From Zasmidium citrigriseum (taxonomy: Eukaryota; Ascomycota; Dothideomycetes; Mycosphaerellales; Mycosphaerellaceae), in assembly GCA_002786025.1 (NCBI GenBank), contig NHNW01000019.1, positions 496,001 to 560,000 of the forward strand: 64,000 nucleotides of DNA. The letters are read 5' to 3'. Below, one piece after another: positions 1-9,932 of the stretch. Made by a program: the position numbers and the translations under genes. The notes beneath the pieces were generated by a model. The model saw only the letters and a list, made by a program, of their open reading frames with translations. It did no database searches and was not told the origin of the DNA. Position 1 is the first letter of the stretch. Each line of letters opens with the position of its first letter.

Positions 1-1
1 C

Positions 2-979
2 CTTTTGAGCAACATCGCCGCTATCGAGTCCATCGAGCCCAACACCCGCGTTTACGCCAACGCCGTCCAGGCCAACCCACCATACGGCCTCGCACGTATC
101 TCTCACCGCAACAAGGGTGCAACGGAGTATGTTTATGATGACTCTGCTGGCGCGGGTACCTTCTCCTACATCATCGACACTGGCATCTACACTCAGCACA
201 ACGACTTTGGAGGTACGTACATCCCCAAACCACCTCATCTGTCCCTCACGACTAACGTATCTCCAGGCCGCGCCATCAAAGGCGCCAACTTCGTCCCCGA
301 CGAAGACGACCGCGACGGCAACGGCCACGGCACCCACGTCGCAGGCACCACGGGCTCCAACACTTACGGCGTCGCCAAGAAGACCACCCTCATCGCCGTC
401 AAGGTCCTCTCATCCGAGGGCAGCGGCACCAACGCCCAAGTTCTGGCTGGTATCGACTGGGCAGTCCAGGACGCCAAGTCCAAGGGCCGTATTGGCAAGG
501 CCGTCGCCAACTTGTCTCTTGGAGGTATTTTCAGCCCTATGAGCAACCAAGCCGCCGCCGCTGCTGTCCAGCAAGGTCTTTTCCTCGCCATCGCTGCCGG
601 AAACAGTGGTCTCCCCACTATTACTTCGTCGCCGGCTTCTGAGCCATCTGTCTGCACCGTTGGCGCGACTGATGCGAATGACAACCGTGCTTCTTTCTCA
701 AACTACGGTATTTTGGTTGATATCTTCGCTCCTGGTGTTAATGTTACGTCTACTTGGATCGATGGCCCTGATGACACCAACACTATCTCTGGTACTTCTA
801 TGGCTACGCCACATATTACTGGTCTTGGTGCTTACTTGCTCGGCCTTGAGGGTGCGAGGACGCCGGATGCGCTTTGCAAGAGGATCCAGGACCTGTCGAC
901 TAAGAACAAGATTAATATGGGTGTTGCTATTTTGCCGCCGAGCAAGAACTACCTTGCCTACAACGGCAATGGTGCGTAG
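2..979 (+). CDS. Subtilisin-like serine protease (peptidase S8, proteinase K type), 5' truncated by window edge
   Basis: Secreted endoprotease that cleaves proteins with an Asp-His-Ser triad. The frame is open from base 2, so the start, signal peptide and most of the I9 propeptide lie outside the window; the first residues (…AAIESIEPN) resemble the end of the I9 inhibitor. The catalytic Asp codon is at 176-178 (IDTGI), the His at 335-337 (GHGTHVAGT) and the Ser at 797-799 (GTSMATPH); the oxyanion Asn lies in AAGNSG. A 54-bp intron fits at 213-266 (GTACGT...ACTAAC...CAG); it is a multiple of three with no stop, so it reads through, but removing it restores the family sequence between the Asp and His motifs. 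The stop is TAG at 977-979. Family membership is certain; the substrate and biological role are not. Confidence 0.93.
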   Translation, partial: LLSNIAAIESIEPNTRVYANAVQANPPYGLARISHRNKGATEYVYDDSAGAGTFSYIIDTGIYTQHNDFGGTYIPKPPHLSLTTNVSPGRAIKGANFVPDEDDRDGNGHGTHVAGTTGSNTYGVAKKTTLIAVKVLSSEGSGTNAQVLAGIDWAVQDAKSKGRIGKAVANLSLGGIFSPMSNQAAAAAVQQGLFLAIAAGNSGLPTITSSPASEPSVCTVGATDANDNRASFSNYGILVDIFAPGVNVTSTWIDGPDDTNTISGTSMATPHITGLGAYLLGLEGARTPDALCKRIQDLSTKNKINMGVAILPPSKNYLAYNGNGA

Positions 980-1131
980 ATGATGTGAGGGATTAGGGAG
1001 GGACGATGTGACGTGATATGAAAGTTATGTAGTTTGGATGATTTCGTCTCGAGGATGGATGGATGTATATGACTTGGAATGAAATGAAATGCTAAAAGTC
1101 AACTATGATCTGAAATATTTCTCTGCTTCAC

Positions 1132-2166
1132 TCAATCCAGATACATGTCATTCCTCAAATTTCTCAAATTCGACAAGAATCCATATCCAGAGCCGCCTTC
1201 ATTCCCAACCTTCGCCGTCTCAACACCCCCACCATACCTATAATCCATCCCCCTTGCCGGCGAAACGCCCTCTTTCCTCCTACTCTCCCCACGCTCCTTC
1301 TCCAACACCTTCATCTTATCATCGACACTCTTCTGCAACCCCTCCACAAACCTCATCCTCGCCTTCTCCTCCGCTGTCCCTTTCCACACCTCCGCCAACG
1401 TCCTCAACTCCTCGACCCTTGCGTTCGCCGCTTCCACGCCTTCGACTCCTGAAGAGAGGAGGTCGTTTATTTCGGTGCGCAGTTTTTCTACGTAGGCTTT
1501 TCCTTTTTCTTCCCGGCTGCGCGTGTCGTCGGAGGAGTTTGTTTCGGGGGCTGAGACGGAGATGAAGGAGGAGGTCAGGGAGAGGTCGGAGGGGGCGAGG
1601 GGCCATTGCATTGCGGTGCCGAAGGTTTGGATTACGGAGTCGAGGCGGGTGCGGACTGTTGTTAGATCGCGGAGGTGGGTTAGGAATTCTGGTTCGGTTG
1701 TTGGAGGGGTGGCTTTGGGGGTGTCTTCTGCGGCTGTTGTGTCTGCTTCGCCATTGCTGGCGTCTTTACTGGTTTTGGGTGGTACGAATGTCTCAATGTC
1801 TTTCTTGAGGTCATTCTCGAATGAATCTGTTAAGCCGAGTGTTTCTCCTCTCAGGACTTCCACCTCGTATGCTAGTCTGCTCCCGCTTCGAATGATTTCG
1901 TCTGTGAGTTGGGTAAGGGTGTTCGATAGCCTTGAAGTCTGTGCATTGAGCTGAGATAGGAGGGTCTGTAGCTGTGAGGAGAGATCGGTCAAGGGCACTG
2001 CTTTTCCTCTTGTGCCTGTCGTGGATATCGAGAGTGGAGGGAGGGTGCTGTTCAGGTATTCGGCGGGGTCGAAGTTCGCTTGAAGGAAGGGCTGGATGGT
2101 CGGATCTGCGACGTGCGGCGACTTGGGCTCGACCTTTACGGCGGGCTTGTTGGACGAGAGGGCCAT
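1132..2166 (-). CDS. cog7: COG7-like conserved oligomeric Golgi complex subunit
   Basis: Predicted subunit of the COG tethering complex, which handles retrograde vesicle traffic at the Golgi. The 344-aa product has the arrangement of the COG7 N-terminal region: a short segment (FLQANFDPAEYL, about residues 23-34) followed by a long amphipathic coiled-coil-like stretch (about 50-120), then a charged helical region (about 215-300) and a Gly/Arg-rich tail. It is short, like yeast Cog7 and unlike animal COG7. I chose the ATG at 2166 because it sits in a good context (CACCATGGC); a GTG lies 15 bases upstream in frame. No intron is evident. Family assignment rests on pattern recognition of the N-terminus and could be another COG or Vps51-type subunit. 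Confidence 0.62.
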   Translation of the reverse strand: MALSSNKPAVKVEPKSPHVADPTIQPFLQANFDPAEYLNSTLPPLSISTTGTRGKAVPLTDLSSQLQTLLSQLNAQTSRLSNTLTQLTDEIIRSGSRLAYEVEVLRGETLGLTDSFENDLKKDIETFVPPKTSKDASNGEADTTAAEDTPKATPPTTEPEFLTHLRDLTTVRTRLDSVIQTFGTAMQWPLAPSDLSLTSSFISVSAPETNSSDDTRSREEKGKAYVEKLRTEINDLLSSGVEGVEAANARVEELRTLAEVWKGTAEEKARMRFVEGLQKSVDDKMKVLEKERGESRRKEGVSPARGMDYRYGGGVETAKVGNEGGSGYGFLSNLRNLRNDMYLD

Positions 2167-2831
2167 GGTGAAAGCATTCACTTGTGTTCGCTATCACGTG
2201 TAGAAGCGTGGAACGAGGGGAGGTCGATTTAGCTGTTGCACCGCCACGAGAATCCTTGCGCCGATCACCTTGCACCAGCCACGCTTCTGCCTGAACTTCC
2301 TCAAGAACAGCTTCCTGTCTGCCTCTGATCCATGGCGCTGGATTCGAGGTTCCAAACGCACCTTCACACACTGCAATTAGACATTTTGACCATTTCCACC
2401 TTCAAGAATCAGCGGTAGGTCGGCCAATCCAGCAGCTTTTCCGCCAACTCGTCCAGCATCGCCCAGACAAGAGGCCGCCCTTCTGCAGTCACACACGCGC
2501 ATGTGACGCGCCGTCCCGATTCACTCGCACCTTCACTAGCCTCATCCTCAGGCAGCGGTTGACTCTTCTGTGCAACCTGCACTCTCCGCTTCTGCTCTTC
2601 CGTCTTCTTTACAACAACACAACCACCAGCAACACCATCACTCGCTAGTCCGCTGCTTGCTGGCCTGTATTCAACATTGGCCGCCACAGCAGCACATAAA
2701 GCCGGCGGCTGCATCCACGCCGCCTGCGGCCTGACAGGCAAACAGCAAGACACTGCCTTATTTTACCCCTCCACCGCTGAGCAACCGCCAACTTCTCGCA
2801 TCGCACATATCAACACTACACATCCACCACC
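2167..2831. other. Divergent intergenic region, COG7-like / PARP-E2
   Basis: This is the shared 5' region of two divergently transcribed genes. Small open frames occur on the minus strand (for example 2409-2753) but none has recognisable content. I see no convincing TATA box. Confidence 0.6.
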
Positions 2832-5800
2832 ATGCCTCGACGGCAATTCGTCGCCGACTTGGCCAAGGCCCAGAACGACACTCTCCCACTCGGCATCAGC
2901 GACGTCAAGGCCGGCGAAGATGATGGCCAAGTCGAGTTCCTCTTCCACGGCGGCGGCTCATCTGGCGCCCTTTCGTCAGGCCCAGTCAAGATCACCGCTC
3001 TCGTTCCAGAACTTGGCGACTACCCCAAATCACACGAGTACATGATCTTTGCCGATGACAATGCACCACGAGATATCTCGTCCGCCCTCGATGAAGTACG
3101 AGGACTTAACCGCAAGACTGTCTTCGAGATGCTTGATATCGTCAGTGCCTCGCTCACCAGACTCGACAAGGACGGCGATTCCGTTATGCACGACTCCCAA
3201 TTCGACGAGGCCAACCAGTACGAGAGCGAAGACGATCAAGACATCTACGATTCAGACCATGAGGCCTTCGAGGACGCGGCGCCAGCACACAACGCGGCCT
3301 TCGCAACTCAAGCGCCTTCTGCCATCAAGGCACGCTCAACAGATCGACGCTTTCGCCAGCGCGTCCGTCTCGACCTCCGAGCTGCCAAAGAGGCTGGTTT
3401 CAAAGTCGGCTATCTCGGCCACCTGCTCGACGGCTACAATGCCTACGTTACCGTCTCTGTTCGCATTGCTAAGCTGGGTATCTCAGAAGAAGCCATGCAG
3501 GCTTGGCAAGTCGAGGCTTCAGACTATCTCATCCTCATCATACAGTATCCCAACGGCTACAAGTCGAACGAGGAGCTTCAAGGTTACGACAGCATTCGGC
3601 TGACTCCAAATCTGTGCATGAGAGTCGTTGCCGGCAAGCGATACAAGCCCACCCTGCAAGAAGCCATCAAGGCATTCACGGTAGTACAGAAGCCAGATCG
3701 CACCAGCATCGGCGTCAGTGACCTACCCGGCCCCGAAACCACAGAGAGCGAGTCGTCGATCCGGGACACCTTCATCTCGAAGCCGCTCGTTTCCCTTCTT
3801 CAAGAGCGTCTGGTGCCAATACTCAGATTTCGCTCAGCAGGTATGGACTGGTTGGGTGCTGAGAACTGGTATCGCCATCAAACCACTGCCGGAAATCAAG
3901 ATTCTAACAACGCGGACATCATTCCCGACAAGTACTATGAGCCAGAGCCCCGCCACGACGCTCTCCCAGCCATCGTCAACGACGACCACTACACGGCCAA
4001 GGGTACTACAGCGTACTCCTTTCCGTTGCTGGCAATGCAATTCCTGCTTCGTCACTTTGTCCGCTGCACCGACTTCTGCTTGGTCTGCCATCGCAAGCTG
4101 GATACTGAAGTCGAGGCCATCAAGCCATACGTCTGCGATGGTAGCTTGTGCCTCTACCAGTATATGACACTTGGATTTGGACCAAGCATTGAGCACGAAG
4201 TCCTTGCTCAGCCATACGTTGTTGACCTGCTCGTATCGTTCTGCTACAATAGCGCAGCAGCCCGCAAGCTGAAGGAGTTCCCAGATGGTCTTTCAATCAT
4301 GGTGCCTCCGATCGATACCAGCTCTTACAACGTCGTTGATCCTATGATGGGTGGACGTCGCTACTATGGCCAGCCTCAACAAAAGGCATCGTCGAAGAAG
4401 GAGACCAAGCCCATTACGACGTACGAGGTCGGCTTCGATCGGAACAAGTTAGAGCTGCTCTTCTATGATCAGTCGCAAGGCTGTCCTGTCCGTCGTGGCA
4501 ATTGGATCGTGTTGTCTACAGAGACGGCCGCCGAATCTGATATCCACTGCCGCGTGGCCGATACCACGTTCTTTCCCAGCATCTCACTCGACGCCCCAGT
4601 GAAGGCTGCAAAGCAGCTGAACAGCGACGATCCAACAGCTCCTCCTTCAACGACGATCGCTGGACAGACGCAGACGCCTGCATCTACGAGACCAGTAAGC
4701 CCGGCCACCACTACACCAAACTGGGCTCCTGCCAAGTTCGTGGTGTACGACCAGGACTTTGGTGAGCTCGATACAGACGGAAAGTGTCTCTCCATTTGCC
4801 GTCTACTCGATACACTGCCAACTGTCACGGAGATGAAAGAGTTTCTCACTCGTCGCCATTCCGGAGATCTTCGAAACTGGGTTGAGCGCATCTCTCCTTC
4901 AGCTCTTAGTCTCTTGCGCTGGATCATCGCCAGCAACCGCGCTTGCATTATGCAAGTCGATGGTGGAGATACCGGTCAGAGCTCAGGCAGTACTTCAGGG
5001 CGGAGTCAGGAGCGTTGTTTTGGCATGAAGGACTACATGCAGTTCCGCTTTGCCATGGGTGCTCCAGACAAGGAGCAGCGGTTCATCACTGAGGTCCGCA
5101 AGACTGACAAGCGACTCAACCTCCAGTATCCCACGATCTTCGCCTGGCATGGCTCGCCCCTCGCCAATTGGCACATGATCATTCGTGAGGGTCTGCACTT
5201 CAAGAATGCCGACCACGGCCGTGCTTACGGAGATGGTGTGTATCATGCGAAGGATGCACATACATCTACTGGCTATTCTGGAATGTACTATCCCGCCACC
5301 GGTCTGCGTCAGGGAACCTGGCCGAACAGCGTGCTCAACGTCAGCAGTGCCATCGCTCTGAATGAGATTGTCAATGCACCCGGAGAATTCCAGAGCAGCA
5401 ATCCGTACTACGTCGTGCAGCAACTGGACTGGATTCAGACACGCTACCTCTTTGTCAAAGTTGCTCCAGCTACCGGCGATTCTGCGGTGGTTGGTGCTGA
5501 GAAGCAGCCAGCGAACGCCCATCCGCAAGATCCAGCACGCACTCCACGCGGCATGAGCGGTGACATTGTCATCCCAGCTTCGGCCATCAAATCCGGCAAG
5601 ACTGCTCGAGGCGTGGCCACCACCGACGACTCGAAGAACCCAATCCCACTCAAGAAGTTCAAAGGCTCGGGCGGCTCTAGTAATCCCATTGCCCTCGACG
5701 ACGATGACGACGCGAGTGTTGCCACTGACGCTGAAGATCTGGAGATTCTCTTCGATGAGCCACCGGAGCCCGAGCCAGCGAAGGTTGAGCCGCCCAAGGA

Positions 5801-6488
5801 GAAGAAGCGAGAAGGTCCCAAGACTGACTTCATCCCGGGCTCTCTCGACTTCAGCACCTTGCCCATCATGCCGATGCCTACCTATGCCGTTTCTGGTACT
5901 ACGAAGCATCTCATGAAGGAACTCAAGAGCCTCGCCAAAGTACAAGAGACTACACCACTGGCGGAGCTCGGATGGTTCATCGATGTTGAAAAGATCGAGA
6001 ACGTGTACCAGTGGATCGTCGAGCTTCATTCCTTCCATACTTTCGAGGTCAAGGGCAAGCCGCTGTCACTCGCGGAAGACATGAAGAAGCAGAACGTCAA
6101 GAGCATCGTCCTCGAGATCCGCTTCAACAAGGACTTCCCTTTCACGCCACCATACGTCCGTGTCATTCGGCCTCGCTTCCTCAGCTTGGCGCAGGGCGGC
6201 GGTGGTCACATTGTGATGGGTGGAGCCATGTGCATGGAGTTGCTCACCAACACAGGCTGGTCGTCTGTTTCGTCGATGGAGTCGGTCCTCATGCAGATCC
6301 GTATGGCTATTGCGTCGGAGCCTTTCGCTCGGCTGGACGTGCATCGTGGCGGCCGCAACGGCAACGACTACGGCACCATGGAGGCTGCAGATGGGTACAT
6401 GCGTGCTTGTCAGACTCATGGCTGGACCGTACCACCAGGTTTCAAGGAGATGGCACTCGGAGGTGCTGCGGACAATGGTCGGGTTTAG
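2832..6488 (+). CDS. PARP catalytic domain / UBE2Q-like E2 fusion protein
   Basis: Intronless 1218-aa protein carrying an ADP-ribosyltransferase domain and a C-terminal ubiquitin-conjugating fold. The N-terminal part has an acidic segment and an RWD/E2-like region (about residues 180-280). A Cys cluster follows at about 415-440 (FCLVCH…VCDGSLC), resembling the one near the catalytic domain of PARP6/8. The PARP core has HGS at 773-775, Tyr804 in GDGVY and Tyr859 at the place of the PARP1 catalytic Glu, giving an H-Y-Y triad, which in the family predicts mono- rather than poly-ADP-ribosylation. An acidic, proline-rich linker leads to the E2 domain (about 1060-1200) with a UBE2Q-like signature, GGAMCMELLT; Cys1134 is the predicted thioester cysteine. 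Such fusions are known in Pezizomycotina. The in vivo substrate is unknown, and E2 activity is inferred from the conserved Cys. Confidence 0.9.
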   Translation: MPRRQFVADLAKAQNDTLPLGISDVKAGEDDGQVEFLFHGGGSSGALSSGPVKITALVPELGDYPKSHEYMIFADDNAPRDISSALDEVRGLNRKTVFEMLDIVSASLTRLDKDGDSVMHDSQFDEANQYESEDDQDIYDSDHEAFEDAAPAHNAAFATQAPSAIKARSTDRRFRQRVRLDLRAAKEAGFKVGYLGHLLDGYNAYVTVSVRIAKLGISEEAMQAWQVEASDYLILIIQYPNGYKSNEELQGYDSIRLTPNLCMRVVAGKRYKPTLQEAIKAFTVVQKPDRTSIGVSDLPGPETTESESSIRDTFISKPLVSLLQERLVPILRFRSAGMDWLGAENWYRHQTTAGNQDSNNADIIPDKYYEPEPRHDALPAIVNDDHYTAKGTTAYSFPLLAMQFLLRHFVRCTDFCLVCHRKLDTEVEAIKPYVCDGSLCLYQYMTLGFGPSIEHEVLAQPYVVDLLVSFCYNSAAARKLKEFPDGLSIMVPPIDTSSYNVVDPMMGGRRYYGQPQQKASSKKETKPITTYEVGFDRNKLELLFYDQSQGCPVRRGNWIVLSTETAAESDIHCRVADTTFFPSISLDAPVKAAKQLNSDDPTAPPSTTIAGQTQTPASTRPVSPATTTPNWAPAKFVVYDQDFGELDTDGKCLSICRLLDTLPTVTEMKEFLTRRHSGDLRNWVERISPSALSLLRWIIASNRACIMQVDGGDTGQSSGSTSGRSQERCFGMKDYMQFRFAMGAPDKEQRFITEVRKTDKRLNLQYPTIFAWHGSPLANWHMIIREGLHFKNADHGRAYGDGVYHAKDAHTSTGYSGMYYPATGLRQGTWPNSVLNVSSAIALNEIVNAPGEFQSSNPYYVVQQLDWIQTRYLFVKVAPATGDSAVVGAEKQPANAHPQDPARTPRGMSGDIVIPASAIKSGKTARGVATTDDSKNPIPLKKFKGSGGSSNPIALDDDDDASVATDAEDLEILFDEPPEPEPAKVEPPKEKKREGPKTDFIPGSLDFSTLPIMPMPTYAVSGTTKHLMKELKSLAKVQETTPLAELGWFIDVEKIENVYQWIVELHSFHTFEVKGKPLSLAEDMKKQNVKSIVLEIRFNKDFPFTPPYVRVIRPRFLSLAQGGGGHIVMGGAMCMELLTNTGWSSVSSMESVLMQIRMAIASEPFARLDVHRGGRNGNDYGTMEAADGYMRACQTHGWTVPPGFKEMALGGAADNGRV

Positions 6489-6738
6489 AAAAAGCCGAAG
6501 GGCGTGTCTTCTGGCCGCAAGCCTGATTGATACGATCGATGCATTGGATGGGCGCCTGATCGGTGCCCTGGCGCATGGGTTTTGGGGAGGGTGCGAAATA
6601 GCTTGCTTTCTTTTTACCATCATAGCGACGGCGTTGTTGCAAGATCCGGATGCATCAGGACGGGACTTCGCGAAAAGCATAGCGGACAGTGCATGAATTG
6701 ATGATTATGATTATGATAAAGTTTGACTAGAATGATTC

Positions 6739-7489
6739 TCAAGGATCAAACTCATCATGCTCTAGACGAACATTCGTCGACTCGTCCAGCGTTATCCTTT
6801 CTGGCCGGCGAATGAGATACATCACATCGTAGGCTATCGTTACTATCGTCACACAACTATACGCATGTCAGCAGAGAAACGATATCAACACATTTCCAGG
6901 ACTCACGCAGCGAAAGTCGCCACAAACGGAATCCAAAAGAATCCATCCCTTCCCGCCGCCCCAGCAAGCGCAAATTCCGCGACAGCCACAATCGTCAGAC
7001 CAATCGCACCGATCACACACGTCGAAGTCCTCTTGATGCTCATAGACTCCTCTGTTGCGAGAGGATCGAATTTATCCAGCCGGACGATGCGGCCGTACAA
7101 GGCGGCGTTGGCGGCTGTTGATAGCATGCCCTAGAACAAGCCATCAGTATAATGACTGATGGAGGGGGGGAGAAGTGGGACTAACGACTACGCCGGCCAT
7201 CCAGGTTAGCATTACGCGACGGGTGTCGCCGTCGAAGTCTTTGAAGTCGGTGCCGCGGGTGCCGGTTAGGACGAACTGGGGGTTTGATTAGTTGGGTTTT
7301 GGTGGTGGGTGAAGGGGGAGGTACGTTTGCGAAACCTGTGAGGAAGAGGAGGCCGCTGAACTGGAAGGGGTCAGTAGATGTCGCAGGATGGGTTCTGTTC
7401 TTGAATTCACGTACGAGGATGCTTGCTGTGTGAGCGAGGTGTCTTTGGTTTTGGAAGGTTGAGAGCCAGGTCCAGAGGTCTACTGCCAT
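6739..7489 (-). CDS. Four-TM small membrane protein, five exons
   Basis: Reconstructed by splicing on the minus strand: exons 7415-7489, 7325-7360, 7186-7275, 6907-7130 and 6739-6856, with introns of 54, 49, 55 and 50 bp. Donors are GTACGT, GTACCT, GTTAGT and GTGAGT; acceptors are CAG, CAG, TAG and TAG. The spliced frame is 543 nt, giving 180 aa. Four hydrophobic segments are visible: about residues 21-42, 58-82, 110-132 and 138-165. The N-terminus (MAVDLWTWLSTFQNQRHLAH) and the acidic C-terminus would lie on the same side. I do not recognise the family. The spacing of the helices is reminiscent of small tetraspan proteins, but no signature settles this. The second exon is only 36 nt, so automated prediction may miss it. 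The GTACCT donor is the weakest junction. Confidence 0.72.
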
Positions 7490-7880
7490 GATGCTAGACC
7501 TTGGGATGGAGGAAGAGGAATGGTGGGACTCTGGGCGTGTCCGGAGAGTTTGGCTAGCTGAATTGGGGACCTCTTTCAACAGATTGGTTTGAGAACTCTG
7601 GAAATGCTCAAAGACGAGCCTTTCGTCTTGCTGATGTGAACTTGAAGGGGAGAAGAGTGTTGGAAGTTGATGAAGGATGTCGTTGCCGTTCAGCCGTCGG
7701 GGCTGTGTCGACCAAAACGGACGTTTTTGTGGGTCTTCTGGCTCGTGCTGATCTTCGACGCGACGTCTCGCGTTGCACAATGCTCCAAAAACATCTCACA
7801 GGCCAATCTCACCATCACATTGGACACCGAAATTATCACCATGGCATTAGGCGGCCTCTATACAGCGCCATCCTTCAGAG
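7490..7880. other. Divergent intergenic region, four-TM protein / HET protein
   Basis: Short shared 5' region. Open frames crossing it on the minus strand are unspliced extensions of the four-TM gene. I see no specific site. Confidence 0.5.
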
Positions 7881-9932
7881 ATGGCTGACTTTTCCCGTGT
7901 CGAGTCGAATGAGTACGATCAAATCCAATGCCATGGCTGTCGAGCGATAGAGACGATTTTTCTGCAGCAAAGGCGAGAACAAAGTGAGCAATGTGGGCCA
8001 GTGTTGTTTCACCGGAGTTACCAGGAGCTCAACCGATGCGCTACTCGGTCGAAATGCGTAGCCTGTCAGGTTTTCCAGAGAGGTCTTCTTCTGGAGCAAA
8101 TTACCGTACAGGAGGCGATTGAGATCAGGTATTGCAAAGACCCTGTGTACGCGACGGTGAAGAAGAGTGGCGACGATTTGATTCTGGAGATCCGTTTGGA
8201 GCACTCAGCCCGAAAAGTCACTACGGCGACTATCATCTGCACTAGCAATCATGAGATCACCACCAACACCCCAGGAGTCACTCATGGTGCAGACTGGAAT
8301 CAGCTACGGAGCTGGCTATCTGGCTGTGACAGCAAGCACTCCTGCCGAAAGTACAGATGGTCAAATAAGAACCCAACCTGGCTGATCAAAATCCTGCCAC
8401 GAGATCGGATCCGACTCATTAGAGGCTCAGAAGCAGGCGGTCCGAAACAAGATCTCGTCCCATACGTCGCTTTGAGCTATTGCTGGGGCAATCAACGTAC
8501 CATAACCGAGAAAGACCCAAAAGGTTGGGAGCGGGTGCAACGTGCTCACACTCAAGTCCTAGCCATAGACTGTCCGGTCGTCGAGCGCCTTCGTCCATTC
8601 TCCCGGTCTGAGTATCCAGAAACCATCCGAGATGCCATCAAGATCAGCGAACAGCTGGGCGTGGAATACATCTGGGTGGATAGCATTTGTATCCCTGAGC
8701 TCAGCGAGTGGGACATCGAAGCGACAAAAATGCACGAAGTGTACGGCAACGCGACGTTCACGCTCTTTACCTGCTCAGCCGATAAAGCGATCGATCATCT
8801 CTTTACTCCCCGCGAAGCTTGGAAACATCCCGTAAAGTCATGCCGTCTCTACGGCTACTGGCTCGCAAATCGTGATCCAACTCTCGCAGAAATCCGTCTA
8901 CGCAACCCATTGGCCCGACGAGGATGGATCCTACAAGAAGAACGATTGTCACCAAGGATCCTGTTCTGGACGAGCCAGCGAGCCTACTGGTCCTGCTGCG
9001 AACGACACGCCACCGAATCGCGGCAGTCCAACCCAAACTCATCCACCAATTCGCCAGCACCTCGACCTCAAGACTTCATGATGCTCTCCCGCACAGGCGA
9101 CATCCCTTCTCTGCAGGAATCCTGGCTCGACCTTGTAGCCTCCTACACCCGCCGCGCCCTGGCAGAGCAAGGCAAAGAAAAAGATCGCTTCAAGTGTATA
9201 TCCGGCCTGGCTGTCCGCTACCTTTCCTCAGCCAACACCGACGCCCCGCAGCGAGACGAATACCTCGCTGGTCTATGGCGGCAGGACTTTGCTCGTCATC
9301 TCTGCTGGCGCGTTCTCGAAGCCGTGCCCCCAGAAGGCAATCTTCGCTCCGTAGCACCGACCTGGTCATGGGCTTCTCTCCCATTGTGTACGGAGATCGA
9401 CCTTCGTCACGAGTTTCAAAGAACAGAATCCTTCACCCTGTTAGAGGAGAATCGCATCGAACCAGACGACGGTCCGCGTGACGTTGTAGCTAAAGGCGCC
9501 GCGATCAAATGTGTCCGCGTGAGAGGTCGTCTGCGGAAGTTCATCACCCCGAACTCCATCATCGTCCCTTGGGACGCTGTCATGGAAACGCACGCAGGGA
9601 AAGAAGTTTTCGGCCTGCCATTGAATCCGGATCAATCAGTGCATGCCAGGAGTCAGGATGGGAGGATTCTAATTTATGAAGCTCATAAGGCAGAGGTCGT
9701 TGGGCAGTTGGACTATCTGGAGCCGGAGTGGGCGGATGAGAAGGCGAATATTGCGGTTGGGTGGAACGAGGAAGCGGAATTATGGTGTTTGGAAGTCGGG
9801 ATGTCGTCAATGCTACTTCTGGAGCAGATTGAGGAGGAGAATCTCGCTCGTTTTCGCCGTGCTGGCGTGGCGATTGGCTATCGATTGAACTTCTTCGATG
9901 GCCATGATGCTAAGGATATTGTTTTGGAGTGA
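7881..9932 (+). CDS. HET-domain (heterokaryon incompatibility) protein
   Basis: A 683-aa single-exon protein with a HET domain, the module linked to allorecognition and regulated cell death in filamentous ascomycetes. The domain starts at about residue 195 with YVALSYCWG, continues through YPETIRDAIK and YIWVDSICI (about 250-275), and closes with the RGWILQEERLSPR block (about 345-360). The N-terminal part has Cys/His residues (CHGCRAIE, KCVACQVF) that may form a small structural element before the domain; the C-terminal half has the usual divergent helices with a conserved-looking WSWASL motif. No NACHT/WD or other effector domain is attached and no partner gene is adjacent. Whether it takes part in incompatibility in this species cannot be told from sequence; most HET genes in a genome have no assigned partner. 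Confidence 0.92.
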   Translation: MADFSRVESNEYDQIQCHGCRAIETIFLQQRREQSEQCGPVLFHRSYQELNRCATRSKCVACQVFQRGLLLEQITVQEAIEIRYCKDPVYATVKKSGDDLILEIRLEHSARKVTTATIICTSNHEITTNTPGVTHGADWNQLRSWLSGCDSKHSCRKYRWSNKNPTWLIKILPRDRIRLIRGSEAGGPKQDLVPYVALSYCWGNQRTITEKDPKGWERVQRAHTQVLAIDCPVVERLRPFSRSEYPETIRDAIKISEQLGVEYIWVDSICIPELSEWDIEATKMHEVYGNATFTLFTCSADKAIDHLFTPREAWKHPVKSCRLYGYWLANRDPTLAEIRLRNPLARRGWILQEERLSPRILFWTSQRAYWSCCERHATESRQSNPNSSTNSPAPRPQDFMMLSRTGDIPSLQESWLDLVASYTRRALAEQGKEKDRFKCISGLAVRYLSSANTDAPQRDEYLAGLWRQDFARHLCWRVLEAVPPEGNLRSVAPTWSWASLPLCTEIDLRHEFQRTESFTLLEENRIEPDDGPRDVVAKGAAIKCVRVRGRLRKFITPNSIIVPWDAVMETHAGKEVFGLPLNPDQSVHARSQDGRILIYEAHKAEVVGQLDYLEPEWADEKANIAVGWNEEAELWCLEVGMSSMLLLEQIEEENLARFRRAGVAIGYRLNFFDGHDAKDIVLE

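Noticed and set aside
2409..2753. Minus-strand 114-aa open frame between the COG7-like and PARP-E2 genes
   Set aside because: No family similarity, fills the divergent promoter and ends close to the COG7-like start; kept out for lack of support although its C-terminus looks ordinary.
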